A stretch of 45,387 nt of DNA from Bacteroidales bacterium (GTDB lineage Bacteria > Bacteroidota > Bacteroidia > Bacteroidales > F082). Shown here piece by piece: positions 25,437 to 32,496 of this stretch. Position 1 is the stretch's first letter, and the number at the start of each line of letters is the position of its first letter. The notes beneath the pieces are model-generated. The model did not search any database, was not told the origin of the DNA, and saw only the letters and a list, made by a program, of their open reading frames with translations. The position numbers and the translations under genes are program-made. Location: NCBI GenBank assembly GCA_016291135.1, contig JAEFAE010000019.1:1-45387 (forward strand). The letters run 5' to 3'.

Positions 25437-26026
25437 CAATTGGAATCCTCGGTAAACGGATATTGAGAGGAATTGGGCCTCTCCAGAAGTGACGCTTGCC
25501 GGGGATTTGTTTTTTCATCTCGGTAAATCTCCACCTCGCATTCGGTTATCTTACCCTCTTTACCAAATACAGTAGTGATCGCATTGATCACAAGCATCGG
25601 TTTGTTCTTACCTTGGTTAACTCTTTTAACATCCACGCCAACAACAATATAGCCCACTCCTTTAGGAATGATCGTATAAATCCTAAAACCTTTCAGATTC
25701 TTATGATGAACATCGTTGTAGTATTGTGTGACTGCAAATGGATGCTGAATGGCTTCGGGGAGGATTAACCATTCCGTCAAAGATAATTCATGACAAGCAT
25801 CTTTGTCAAAATGACGAGATATCACACCGTACGGAATAGTGAATCTTTCACCAGATAGCCCCAAATCTTTCATGAATTGAGGGGTTTCAACCACAGTAAA
25901 AAAGGAACGTTGAAAACGTTTTGCCGCAACTTGTTTACCTTCTTTCTCTAAGCACATTACTACATCCAGATAAGTGACTAAAGGTTTTTTAGGTGATGGA
26001 TTCGTATTACTATTCATTATTTGCAT
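25415..26026 (-). CDS. MuF C-terminal (BECR-fold) toxin-domain-like protein
   Basis: The start is placed at ATG 26026 (MQIMNSNTNP; 203 aa), about 18 nt after the minus-strand -7 box 26046-26053; ATG 26017 is an alternative. The pattern HELSLTEWLILPEAIQHPFAV, then GYIVVGVDVKRVNQGKNKPM and VINAITTVFGKE, is that of the MuF C-terminal domain. That is a BECR-fold nuclease-like module found in phage-head-morphogenesis fusions and as stand-alone accessory ORFs. No signal peptide is seen. Lying next to an Imm32-like gene, it may act as a toxin, but the family pairing is not an established one. The AT-rich composition indicates acquisition. The sequence match is from memory and moderate. Confidence 0.6.
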   Translation of the reverse strand: MQIMNSNTNPSPKKPLVTYLDVVMCLEKEGKQVAAKRFQRSFFTVVETPQFMKDLGLSGERFTIPYGVISRHFDKDACHELSLTEWLILPEAIQHPFAVTQYYNDVHHKNLKGFRIYTIIPKGVGYIVVGVDVKRVNQGKNKPMLVINAITTVFGKEGKITECEVEIYRDEKTNPRQASLLERPNSSQYPFTEDSNCKNTKDS

Positions 26027-26045
26027 CGTTATGGATTTGAAAGAG

Positions 26046-26053
26046 CAAATATA
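26046..26053 (-). promoter_or_regulatory. -7 box of the MuF-C-like gene
   Basis: Minus-strand TATATTTG about 20 nt before the proposed start at 26026. Confidence 0.55.
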
Positions 26054-26082
26054 GTAATATTTTATAATCTTCAATTATTTTA

Positions 26083-26090
26083 TAAATTTG
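26083..26090 (+). promoter_or_regulatory. Plus-strand -7 box
   Basis: TAAATTTG lies 27 nt before the ATG at 26118. It is divergent from the MuF-C-like promoter. Confidence 0.4.
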
Positions 26091-26117
26091 AATTTACACT
26101 AAAGAAAAACAGCTATC

Positions 26118-26204
26118 ATGCTTGCTTTTGCAAGAATTCTTGTTGCCTTTGCGTTTGGATACAGCTCCTACTGTAAGAACAGAAAGGCCGACTGCCACCC
26201 TTGA
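26118..26204 (+). CDS. Possible 28-aa hydrophobic small peptide
   Basis: ATG 26118 begins a 28-codon frame (MLAFARILVAFAFGYSSYC then NRKADCHP), hydrophobic at the N-terminus, with stop TGA 26202-26204. The upstream -7 box supports transcription. It might be a toxic small peptide or chance; an overlapping 61-codon frame starting TTG 26122 is equally unproven. The remaining bases to about 26340 hold no gene I recognise, only a small hairpin at 26249-26265. Confidence 0.25.
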   Translation: MLAFARILVAFAFGYSSYCKNRKADCHP

Positions 26205-26342
26205 GGTTATGAGGATTTGGCCGCCCTCACGGCAAGTGCTGCTTCTATGGGTTGAATCGCAACCCAATGACATATTGATTATAAGAAGCGTTATGCTTGT
26301 CTTTTGAATCGTAAACGTAGGAAATTTACAGATTCAAGGGGG

Positions 26343-26413
26343 CTCATCTTCATCTAGATGAATTCAACTCGCTGGAAGACGGCTCCGCGGAGCTCATCGT
26401 GGAAAAGATTTAG
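26343..26413 (+). pseudogene. 3' remnant of a second Imm32-like gene
   Basis: The frame GAHLHLDEFNSLEDGSAEL then IVEKI and stop matches the end of the Imm32-like protein at 25168. DNA 26349-26412 is identical to 25313-25376 at 61 of 64 positions. An in-frame TAG about 20 nt upstream (EIYRFKG follows it) shows that the 5' part is lost. It is the relic of a duplicated immunity gene. Confidence 0.85.
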
Positions 26414-26421
26414 AAAGAATC
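26407..26421 (+). repeat. Left 15-bp direct repeat bracketing the GNAT module
   Basis: GATTTAGAAAGAATC recurs exactly at 27238-27252. This copy includes the stop codon of the Imm32 remnant. Confidence 0.75.
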
Positions 26422-26465
26422 TCACCCCACTGCCAAATACTATAAATCCAGCGATAAACAAACAA

Positions 26466-26996
26466 TTAAAGCAACTGTGATAAATCATAATACATGGACA
26501 CCGTTTCTTTGCCTTTCCGTTCAAGTTCACTAGGTTTTAAAAACTTGAATCCGTTGTTCTGATAAAAAGGAACAGCGTTCTTCAGGGCGTCCACAGTCAC
26601 AAAAGCGCAACCAGTTCGGTTATTGGTAATAAACGTGTCTTTCACGAAATTAATAACAAGTCTGCCTAAATGCTCATTTTGGTGTTTGATATTAACGCCC
26701 AAACGACCTATTTTCACAGCTGGATAATCGCTTCGATGCTTGTTGTGAGGAAATGCCTTCTTGATTTTACGCCATGTGGCATGATCACTTTCATTAATAG
26801 AAATACGATCATTAGAGACAGAAAAGTAGGCCAACAAATCGATATCATCTTCAAGCAGATAGGTCACAGCCAACAAACGCCGACCATAGTCTTTTGCGTC
26901 GTGGAATAGAAAATCGTTAAGATCTGCGTTCCCACAATCAAACGGCTTTAAAATGTAACCTGGTGTAAGCCTGACGATTCGACGATTGAAGATCAT
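26466..26996 (-). CDS. GNAT-family acetyltransferase, probable toxin
   Basis: A 176-aa GNAT-fold N-acetyltransferase (start ATG 26996, MIFNRRIVRL; an ATG at 27011 overlaps the upstream gene). The pattern FDCGNADLNDFL near the N-terminus, YPAVKIGRLGVNIKHQNEHLG (acetyl-CoA-binding region) and the motif FVTVDALKNAVPFYQNNGFKF at the C-terminal strands match the TacT-like type II toxin GNATs, which acetylate aminoacyl-tRNA. The small gene 27001-27159 ends 4 nt upstream, in the antitoxin position. No signal peptide. Toxin function is inferred from fold and context. Confidence 0.75.
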   Translation of the reverse strand: MIFNRRIVRLTPGYILKPFDCGNADLNDFLFHDAKDYGRRLLAVTYLLEDDIDLLAYFSVSNDRISINESDHATWRKIKKAFPHNKHRSDYPAVKIGRLGVNIKHQNEHLGRLVINFVKDTFITNNRTGCAFVTVDALKNAVPFYQNNGFKFLKPSELERKGKETVSMYYDLSQLL

Positions 26997-27000
26997 AAAA

Positions 27001-27159
27001 CTAAAACGCAAATGTCAACATGGAACGCATCTCGTCTGCGTCCTCTTTTACTCGTCTCTTTTCCTCTAAAGAGGCTTTCTCACCTTTTTCCATCTCAGCG
27101 ATGAAGGCAAGTGCATCCTCTCCTTCTATCATTGGTGTCGCTTCTATCGGTCTAGCCAT
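27001..27159 (-). CDS. Small antitoxin-like protein, 52 aa
   Basis: This ORF runs from ATG 27159 to TAG 27001-27003 and codes for MARPIEATPMIEGEDALAFI and a highly charged helical tail ending SMLTFAF. Short proteins beginning MARPI(K/E)xTPxxxGxDAxxF are, from memory, recurrently found just upstream of GNAT genes in Bacteroidota and archaea. It is probably the antitoxin of the pair. A -7 box TATCTTTG lies on the minus strand at 27185-27192. Confidence 0.75.
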   Translation of the reverse strand: MARPIEATPMIEGEDALAFIAEMEKGEKASLEEKRRVKEDADEMRSMLTFAF

Positions 27160-27163
27160 AATG

Positions 27164-27198
27164 ATACTGTTTTAAATTTCGATGCAAAGATACAGTAT
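27164..27198 (-). promoter_or_regulatory. Promoter and possible operator of the GNAT toxin-antitoxin pair
   Basis: The minus-strand -7 box is 27185-27192. It is bracketed by the inverted heptamers ATACTGT (27164-27170) and ACAGTAT (27192-27198), a plausible autoregulatory site. Confidence 0.5.
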
Positions 27199-27237
27199 TA
27201 TATTATACAAAACAACTTTTTGGGTGAATTTTTTTCT

Positions 27238-27252
27238 GATTTAGAAAGAATC
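27238..27252 (+). repeat. Right 15-bp direct repeat bracketing the GNAT module
   Basis: An exact copy of 26407-26421. The two copies enclose the GNAT toxin-antitoxin pair and its promoter. Confidence 0.75.
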
Positions 27253-27293
27253 CATCCAACAACCCCCGACACCCTTCCAGGGTCCGATCTTCG

Positions 27294-27887
27294 TTACACG
27301 TATTGATAGATCGCGATCCTGCAGACGCCATCCTCGCATACGGGCTGATCGATTTCGATCATGACGCTCTCGTCGTCAATCCCTCTCAGCAGGATGTATT
27401 CATCGCCCAACTGGTTGCGTTGTTTGTCCACAGAAAAGCCTTTGATCTCTTCCTGCTGAGCAAGTTTTTCATACATGTGTTTCGCATCGGCCTCGTTCAC
27501 GAAACAAAGATTCAGATTGATGGAAGTGGCTTCAAACACGTCGAAATAATAGGCATGGTCCGAGGTGAAATTCAGCGCATAGCCGAATTCTTCATCCATG
27601 CCCCCCTTCTCGACATCCTTTCCGAAAACAACCGTGTACATGCCGGCATCGCCGTCTTCACTCGCCATTTCATCTTCATAGATGAACTTCATCCCGCATT
27701 GGGCAGCCGCCGCTTCGTTTTGCTGGGTGATCAGATCGATGAAGTCCTCCACAGCGATCTCTACCTTGGGTTCATTTGCTTCAGCAATCGGTGCTTCTTT
27801 TTCTTTTTGTTGCGACTTTTTGTCGGACTGGTTGCAGCTGACGGCAAACAGCAGGCACAAACCGATGAGTAACAGATTCTTTTTCAT
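27294..27887 (-). CDS. Hypothetical lipoprotein, 197 aa
   Basis: The signal peptide ends at lipobox AVSC (MKKNLLLIGLCLLFAVSC). A polar Lys/Gln/Glu-rich linker follows, then a compact domain with no family I recognise. The sequence has paired cysteines near the end (VCEDGVCRI) that could form a disulfide in the periplasm. It lies 18 nt after the yqeY-like gene on the same strand and may be co-transcribed with it. Confidence 0.75.
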   Translation of the reverse strand: MKKNLLLIGLCLLFAVSCNQSDKKSQQKEKEAPIAEANEPKVEIAVEDFIDLITQQNEAAAAQCGMKFIYEDEMASEDGDAGMYTVVFGKDVEKGGMDEEFGYALNFTSDHAYYFDVFEATSINLNLCFVNEADAKHMYEKLAQQEEIKGFSVDKQRNQLGDEYILLRGIDDESVMIEIDQPVCEDGVCRIAIYQYV

Positions 27888-27905
27888 GGTATTTTGTTTT
27901 TAGGA

Positions 27906-28352
27906 TTAATTCAGCATCTCCTTCACCAGCTGCGAGACCTTGGCGTTGTCGGCCTTGCCGGCCACTTGCTTGGTGACGGTGCCCATCACACGGCCCATAT
28001 CCTTGATGGAGGTGGCGCCGACTTGGGCGATGGCCTCTTTGATGACGGCACGAAGCTCCTCCTCACTCAACGGCTGAGGCAGATAGACTTCGATGACGGA
28101 GGCTTGGAACTTCTCCTCGTCGGCGAGTTCCTGACGGCCGTTCTGCTCATAGATCGCCGCCGACTCCTTGCGCTGCTTCACCAGCTTCTGGAGCAGGCTC
28201 AGCTCGGTGGCTTCGGTGAGTTCGGTGTTGCCTCCCTTGGTCTTTTCGAGGAGGATCTGTGCTTTGATCGCCCTGAGGGCTTCAAGTTTCTTCTGGTCGC
28301 GGGCCAGCATGGCGGCCTTGATGTCGGCCATGATCTTTGTTTCTAAGGACAT
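27906..28352 (-). CDS. GatB/YqeY domain-containing protein
   Basis: The 148-aa protein is a stand-alone YqeY domain, related to the tRNA-binding C-terminal domain of the amidotransferase subunit GatB. Landmarks are MKADIKAAM-like start (IMADIKAAMLARDQKKLEALR), YLPQPLSEEEL and the terminal MGRVMGTVTKQVAGKAD. Its role is probably linked to tRNA-dependent amidation or translation, but is unproven. The minus-strand -7 box TATCTTTG is at 28380-28387, so it leads this operon. Confidence 0.93.
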   Translation of the reverse strand: MSLETKIMADIKAAMLARDQKKLEALRAIKAQILLEKTKGGNTELTEATELSLLQKLVKQRKESAAIYEQNGRQELADEEKFQASVIEVYLPQPLSEEELRAVIKEAIAQVGATSIKDMGRVMGTVTKQVAGKADNAKVSQLVKEMLN

Positions 28353-28379
28353 GGTATTATAGAATTAAGAATTATGAGA

Positions 28380-28387
28380 CAAAGATA
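28380..28387 (-). promoter_or_regulatory. -7 box of the yqeY-like gene
   Basis: Minus-strand TATCTTTG, about 28 nt before ATG 28352. Confidence 0.6.
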
Positions 28388-28417
28388 ACACATTATTTTA
28401 AAACAAGGAGGAAAAAC

Positions 28418-28523
28418 TGCTACGGGATGGGTGCGTGGGCTCAGGTACTTAGGACGACCGTGCGGTAGGCCGATGATGCCGGCCTTGATCTTTTGGTTAC
28501 TTTTCTATCAAGAGAAAAGTAAC
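28418..28523 (+). repeat. Intergenic repeat-like segment ending in a perfect hairpin
   Basis: A GC-rich stretch leads into CCTTGATCTTTTGGTTAC and a perfect 10-bp hairpin GTTACTTTTC/GAAAAGTAAC (28496-28505 with 28514-28523). This sequence pattern is, from memory, a recurrent dispersed intergenic motif in bacteria. It stands directly upstream of the MATE promoter, has no coding capacity, and may act as a terminator for upstream transcription. Confidence 0.5.
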
Positions 28524-28530
28524 AAATGAT

Positions 28531-28538
28531 TAATTTTG
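28531..28538 (+). promoter_or_regulatory. -7 box 4 nt before the first MATE gene
   Basis: TAATTTTG ends 4 nt before ATG 28543, again implying a leaderless transcript. Confidence 0.5.
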
Positions 28539-28542
28539 CACC

Positions 28543-29871
28543 ATGAAAACGACGAGCATCACCAACCGTGAGATCTGGCGGATCGCCACCCCCATCATGC
28601 TGGGCAACCTGGCGCAGACCGTCATCACCTTCACCGACACCGCTTTCCTGGGACATCTGGGCACCATCGAGCTGAGTGCCTCCATGATGGCAGGCCTGTT
28701 CTATTTCGTGTTCACCACCTTGGCCATGGGCTTCGCCGTGGGCATCCAGATCTTCATCGCCCGGCGTTTCGGCGAGGGCAACCTGAAGCAGATCGGCGTG
28801 ATCTTCCAGCACGGGGCGCTGTTTGTCCTGCTGCTCGGCCTGCTGCTGTTCAGCATCCTGTTTTTCTTCAGCCACGGCCTGATGCGCAACATCATAGAGT
28901 CGGACAGCATCTACGCCGCCTCCATGGACTATCTTCGGTTCAGGCGGTTCGGCATCGTCTTCGTGGTCTTCAACTTCCTGTTCCGCTCGTTCTACGTGGG
29001 TATCAGCAACACCAAGGTGATCACCTACTCCACCCTCCTCATGGCGGTGGTCAACATCTTCTTCGACTGGTGCCTGATCTTCGGTCGCTGCGGCCTGCCC
29101 GAGATGGGCATCGGTGGTGCGGCGCTGGCTTCCCTCCTGGCGGAGATCGCCGCCTTCATCTTCTTCTGGATCTATACCTTCATCACGATTCCTCACGAAA
29201 CCTACGGCATGTTCCACTGGCACAAGCTGCAGCCCAAGCTGATGGGCGACGTGCTGAAGGTGGCCTTCCCCTGCATGATACAGAAGCTCTTCTCCTTCGG
29301 CGCCTGGTTCGCCTTCTTCATCCTCATCGAGAAGATGGGGGAGACGGCCATCGGCATCTCATCGGTGGTACGGAGCACCTATATGATCATGATCATCCCA
29401 GGCTTCGCCTTTGCCGCGACGGCCAACACGCTCACGAGTCGCATCATCGGCGAGGGCAAGAGCGACGAGGTGATGGCCATGCTCTGGAAAGTCGTCAAGA
29501 ACGGGGCCCTCTCCTCCTTGGTGTTGGCCGTCGTCACCTCCATCATCCCCATGCTGATCCTGCAGATCTACACCGACGACCTGGCCTTGGCTGCCGCCGC
29601 CGTGCCCTCGGTGTATGTCATCGCGGTGGCCACCGTCTTGGGTGCCGTCGGCATGGTCTATTTCGAGGCGGTATCCGGCACGGGCAACACCTCGGCGGCC
29701 ATGGCGCTGGAGTTCGGGGTGCTCATCGCCTATATGTTCTACATCTTCTTGATGACCAAGACCTCCACCATCGCCGGGGTATGGACCGCGGAATGGTTCT
29801 ACAACATCGTCATGGGCGTGATCGCTTTCTTCTACATCTGGAAAGCCGACTGGAGGAAAAAAGTGATTTAA
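28543..29871 (+). CDS. MATE family efflux transporter (first of pair)
   Basis: A 442-aa inner-membrane antiporter with 12 predicted helices in two homologous halves. It starts ITNREIWRIATPIMLGNLAQTVITFTDTAFLGHLGTIEL, where the segment following the first helix is typical of MATE proteins. MATE proteins export cationic drugs or metabolites in exchange for Na+ or H+. Substrate unknown. The second MATE gene follows after 18 nt. Confidence 0.95.
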   Translation: MKTTSITNREIWRIATPIMLGNLAQTVITFTDTAFLGHLGTIELSASMMAGLFYFVFTTLAMGFAVGIQIFIARRFGEGNLKQIGVIFQHGALFVLLLGLLLFSILFFFSHGLMRNIIESDSIYAASMDYLRFRRFGIVFVVFNFLFRSFYVGISNTKVITYSTLLMAVVNIFFDWCLIFGRCGLPEMGIGGAALASLLAEIAAFIFFWIYTFITIPHETYGMFHWHKLQPKLMGDVLKVAFPCMIQKLFSFGAWFAFFILIEKMGETAIGISSVVRSTYMIMIIPGFAFAATANTLTSRIIGEGKSDEVMAMLWKVVKNGALSSLVLAVVTSIIPMLILQIYTDDLALAAAAVPSVYVIAVATVLGAVGMVYFEAVSGTGNTSAAMALEFGVLIAYMFYIFLMTKTSTIAGVWTAEWFYNIVMGVIAFFYIWKADWRKKVI

Positions 29872-29889
29872 CCGCAACACCAAGGGGCC

Positions 29890-31296
29890 ATGCGACACGC
29901 CAGCGACGACCAACGGAAACTCGACGAGCGTTATCAGATGATGACGCAAGCCCCCGTCAAGCGCCTTATCCTCAAGATGTCGGTGCCGACCATCATCAGC
30001 ATGATGGTGACGAGCATCTATAACATGGTGGATTCCTTCTTCGTGGGACACCTGAGCACCGAGGCGGTGGCCGGCGTAGGCGTGGCTTTCGCCTACATGG
30101 CCTTCATCAACGCCTGCGGTTTCTTCTTCGGACACGGCTCGGGCAACTACATCTCCAGGGCCTTGGGGGCGCGTCGCACCGAGAATGCCGGAAGGATGGC
30201 GGCCACGGGTTTTCTGAGCCCGTTGATCCTGGGCGCCGTGGCAGGCCTGCTCGCCCTCGCCTTCTCCAGTTCGCTATCGCGTTCCATGGGAGCCACCGAC
30301 GAGATCCTTCCGTCGGCCAACGCCTACCTGCGTTACATCTTCCTCGCCACGCCTTTCATGATGTCGTCGCTCACCCTGAACAACCAGCTCAGGTTGCAGG
30401 GCAACGCCCGTTTCGGCATGATCGGCATCGCCTCGGGCGCCATTCTGAACATCGTGTTGGACCCCCTCTTCATCTTTGTTCTCGACCTGGGTGTCAGCGG
30501 CGCCTCGTTGGCCACGGCCGTCAGCCAGTGCTTCGGCTGGTGCGTGCTCCTCTGGGGCACCTCCCGCGAAGGCAACGTACACATCCGGATCCGCAACTTC
30601 ACCCCCACTTGGGAGTATTACAAGCAGATCATCAACGGCGGACTGCCTTCGCTGGCCCGTCAGGCACTCGCTGTGGTGGCCACCATCTGTCTCAACCGTA
30701 TGGCGGTCCACTATGCGGATCCCGGCAACGAAGCCTCCACGGTGGCGGCCTTCTCCATCGTGACCCGCGTCATCATGATGAGCTATGCCTTGATCATCGG
30801 CCTGGGCCAAGGCTTCCAACCTGTTTGCGGCTACAACTACGGCGCCAAGCTTTACGGCAGGGTGAAGGAGAGCTACCTGTTTTGTCTCACCCTCTCCACG
30901 GCAGTGCTGATGGTGTTGGCAGTCCTGGAATATGTCTTTGCTCCCGATCTGATCGCCCTCTTCCGCAGCGAAGACCCCGAGCTGATCCGTGTGGGCAGTC
31001 ACGCCATGCGTTGGCAATGCATCGCCTTCCCGCTGATGGGAATGTGCACCGCCACCAACATGCTCTTGCAAAACATCAACTATACTTGGCAAGCCACCTT
31101 CCTCTCGATGTGCCGACAAGGCATCTGCTTCCTGCCAGCGGTCTTCATCGCCCCTTGGCTCTGGGGGCTCACCGGTCTCGAAGCGGCCCAGGCCATCGCC
31201 GATGCCCTGACCTTTCTCATCTCACTTCCTTTCAGCATCTGGATTTATAGGACGCTATCCACAAAAGAAAAGCCCTTGGTTCCTTCACCAAAATAG
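29890..31296 (+). CDS. MATE family efflux transporter (second of pair)
   Basis: A 468-aa, 12-helix MATE transporter. Residues about 23-60 hold KRLILKMSVPTIISMMVTSIYNMVDSFFVGHL, the usual first-helix pattern of the DinF/NorM-like class. It lies 18 nt behind the first MATE gene, so the two are probably co-transcribed, but they differ in sequence and are not recent duplicates. The 3' end overlaps hemW (opposite strand) by 12 bp. Confidence 0.95.
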   Translation: MRHASDDQRKLDERYQMMTQAPVKRLILKMSVPTIISMMVTSIYNMVDSFFVGHLSTEAVAGVGVAFAYMAFINACGFFFGHGSGNYISRALGARRTENAGRMAATGFLSPLILGAVAGLLALAFSSSLSRSMGATDEILPSANAYLRYIFLATPFMMSSLTLNNQLRLQGNARFGMIGIASGAILNIVLDPLFIFVLDLGVSGASLATAVSQCFGWCVLLWGTSREGNVHIRIRNFTPTWEYYKQIINGGLPSLARQALAVVATICLNRMAVHYADPGNEASTVAAFSIVTRVIMMSYALIIGLGQGFQPVCGYNYGAKLYGRVKESYLFCLTLSTAVLMVLAVLEYVFAPDLIALFRSEDPELIRVGSHAMRWQCIAFPLMGMCTATNMLLQNINYTWQATFLSMCRQGICFLPAVFIAPWLWGLTGLEAAQAIADALTFLISLPFSIWIYRTLSTKEKPLVPSPK

Positions 31297-32451
31297 CGCC
31301 TCGGCGATGCCATCGGCAAAGAGCATCTGCTGATCGGTGAGGTAAAGGACGTCTCCCTTCCGTGAAAGACGATCCTGCTCAATCAAAGGTTGGGCGTTTT
31401 TTTCGCAATAGGTAGAAAAACGCGCTCCCAACGCTTGTTTCATGGCACTCAAGTCAACACCCCACATCGTACGGAGCCGAAGCATCACATATTCGTCGTA
31501 GCGTTGCTCCGGGGTGAGGATCTCCTTTTCCACCCTCCCATACCCCGGGGTTTCGTCCCTCAACCCCGAGTCACCAACAGGCAACCCCTGACGGGGTTGT
31601 TCCAGATAACGTTCCAAGGACGAACCGTTCCACTGCCGCGACACCCCGTCATAGGAATGCGCCGAAGGACCGAATCCCGCATAAGGCACTCCGAACCAAT
31701 AGCTGGTGTTATGACGCGAATGCATCCCAGGCTTGCAGAAGTTGGAGATCTCGTAATGCTGGAAACCGTTTTCCTCGGCACGACGATAGAGGATCTCATA
31801 ATCCCTGACCGCATCGTCCTCATTCACGGGAAGTACCTTCCCCATCTCGATTTGTTTGGTGAGGATGGCGTTGGGTTCCAAGGTCAGGGCGTAGGCGGAG
31901 AGATGCGGGAAACCCGTAGCGAAGAACCGATCCAGGTTGCGGTTCCACTGGTCCGCATCGGAAGTGGGCAGGCCATAGATCAGATCGATGGTCACATTGT
32001 CGAATCCAGCCGCACGAGCCCACAAGAGACAGTCTTGGGCGTGTTGGGCATCGTGACGACGGCTAAGGTATTTAAGATCCTCATCAAAAAAACTTTGAAT
32101 GCCAATACTCAACCGGTTCACCCCCAGCTTCCGCAACGAGACTAGATAATCTAGAGACAGGGTATCGGGATTGGCTTCCAAGGTGACCTCAGCCTCCGGA
32201 TCGATCTCAAAGTGATCATGGAGGGTCTTGAGTATCGTTTCGAGCTCCTCCTCTTTTAATAGTGAGGGTGTGCCGCCACCGAAATACACCGTGCCGACCT
32301 TCTCCCCGTGGAGATCGCCTTTCCTGGCGGCGATCTCCTGATTCAAAGCCTCCAAAAAGTCCGCTTTACGCTTTAAAGAGGGAATCGAGTAAAACCCGCA
32401 ATAAGCGCATTTCGAGCTACAGAAGGGGATATGGATGTATAGGCCGGACAT
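31285..32451 (-). CDS. hemW: HemW-type radical SAM heme chaperone
   Basis: HemW binds heme and a radical SAM 4Fe-4S cluster; it is related to anaerobic coproporphyrinogen oxidase HemN but acts in heme delivery. The 388-aa product has the signature CxxxCxxC at 11, 15 and 18 (FCSSKCAYCGF), GGGTPSLL at 58-65, and a C-terminal winged-helix part with EQRYDEYVMLRLRTMWGVD. The short N-terminus fits HemW rather than HemN. Odd point: residues about 285-303 are coded by a REP-like palindromic element (31543-31599), an in-frame 19-codon insertion relative to usual HemW spacing. A terminator hairpin ends 4 nt before the ATG. Confidence 0.93.
   Translation of the reverse strand: MSGLYIHIPFCSSKCAYCGFYSIPSLKRKADFLEALNQEIAARKGDLHGEKVGTVYFGGGTPSLLKEEELETILKTLHDHFEIDPEAEVTLEANPDTLSLDYLVSLRKLGVNRLSIGIQSFFDEDLKYLSRRHDAQHAQDCLLWARAAGFDNVTIDLIYGLPTSDADQWNRNLDRFFATGFPHLSAYALTLEPNAILTKQIEMGKVLPVNEDDAVRDYEILYRRAEENGFQHYEISNFCKPGMHSRHNTSYWFGVPYAGFGPSAHSYDGVSRQWNGSSLERYLEQPRQGLPVGDSGLRDETPGYGRVEKEILTPEQRYDEYVMLRLRTMWGVDLSAMKQALGARFSTYCEKNAQPLIEQDRLSRKGDVLYLTDQQMLFADGIAEALFW
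31543..31599 (-). repeat. REP-like palindromic element inside hemW coding sequence
   Basis: Read on the minus strand, the 57-bp element starts CAACCCCGTCAGGGGTTG, and ends in GGGGTTGAGGGACGAAACCCC plus GGGG. The intergenic repeats at 36357-36412 and 36493-36555 share the same architecture: a CCCCGT(A)GGGG hairpin, a CCTGTYGGT linker and the GGGTTGAGGRACGAAACCCC palindrome. Its hairpin flanks differ from those copies by compensating changes. It occupies exactly 19 codons in frame. Confidence 0.85.
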
Positions 32452-32454
32452 AAC

Positions 32455-32486
32455 AAAAAAAGCCCCGCTGCCGCGGGGCTTTTTTA
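32455..32486 (-). terminator. Rho-independent terminator of aqpZ-like gene
   Basis: A perfect AGCCCCGC/GCGGGGCT stem (32461-32468 with 32473-32480) with loop TGCC and a T-run on the minus strand (32455-32460 complement). It sits between the aquaporin stop and the hemW ATG (32451), leaving no room for a separate hemW promoter downstream of it. Confidence 0.9.
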
Positions 32487-32496
32487 AACCGAAAGA

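Noticed and set aside
31285..31296. Possible error at the overlap of MATE and hemW ends
   Set aside because: A 12-bp convergent overlap of two intact genes is ordinary.
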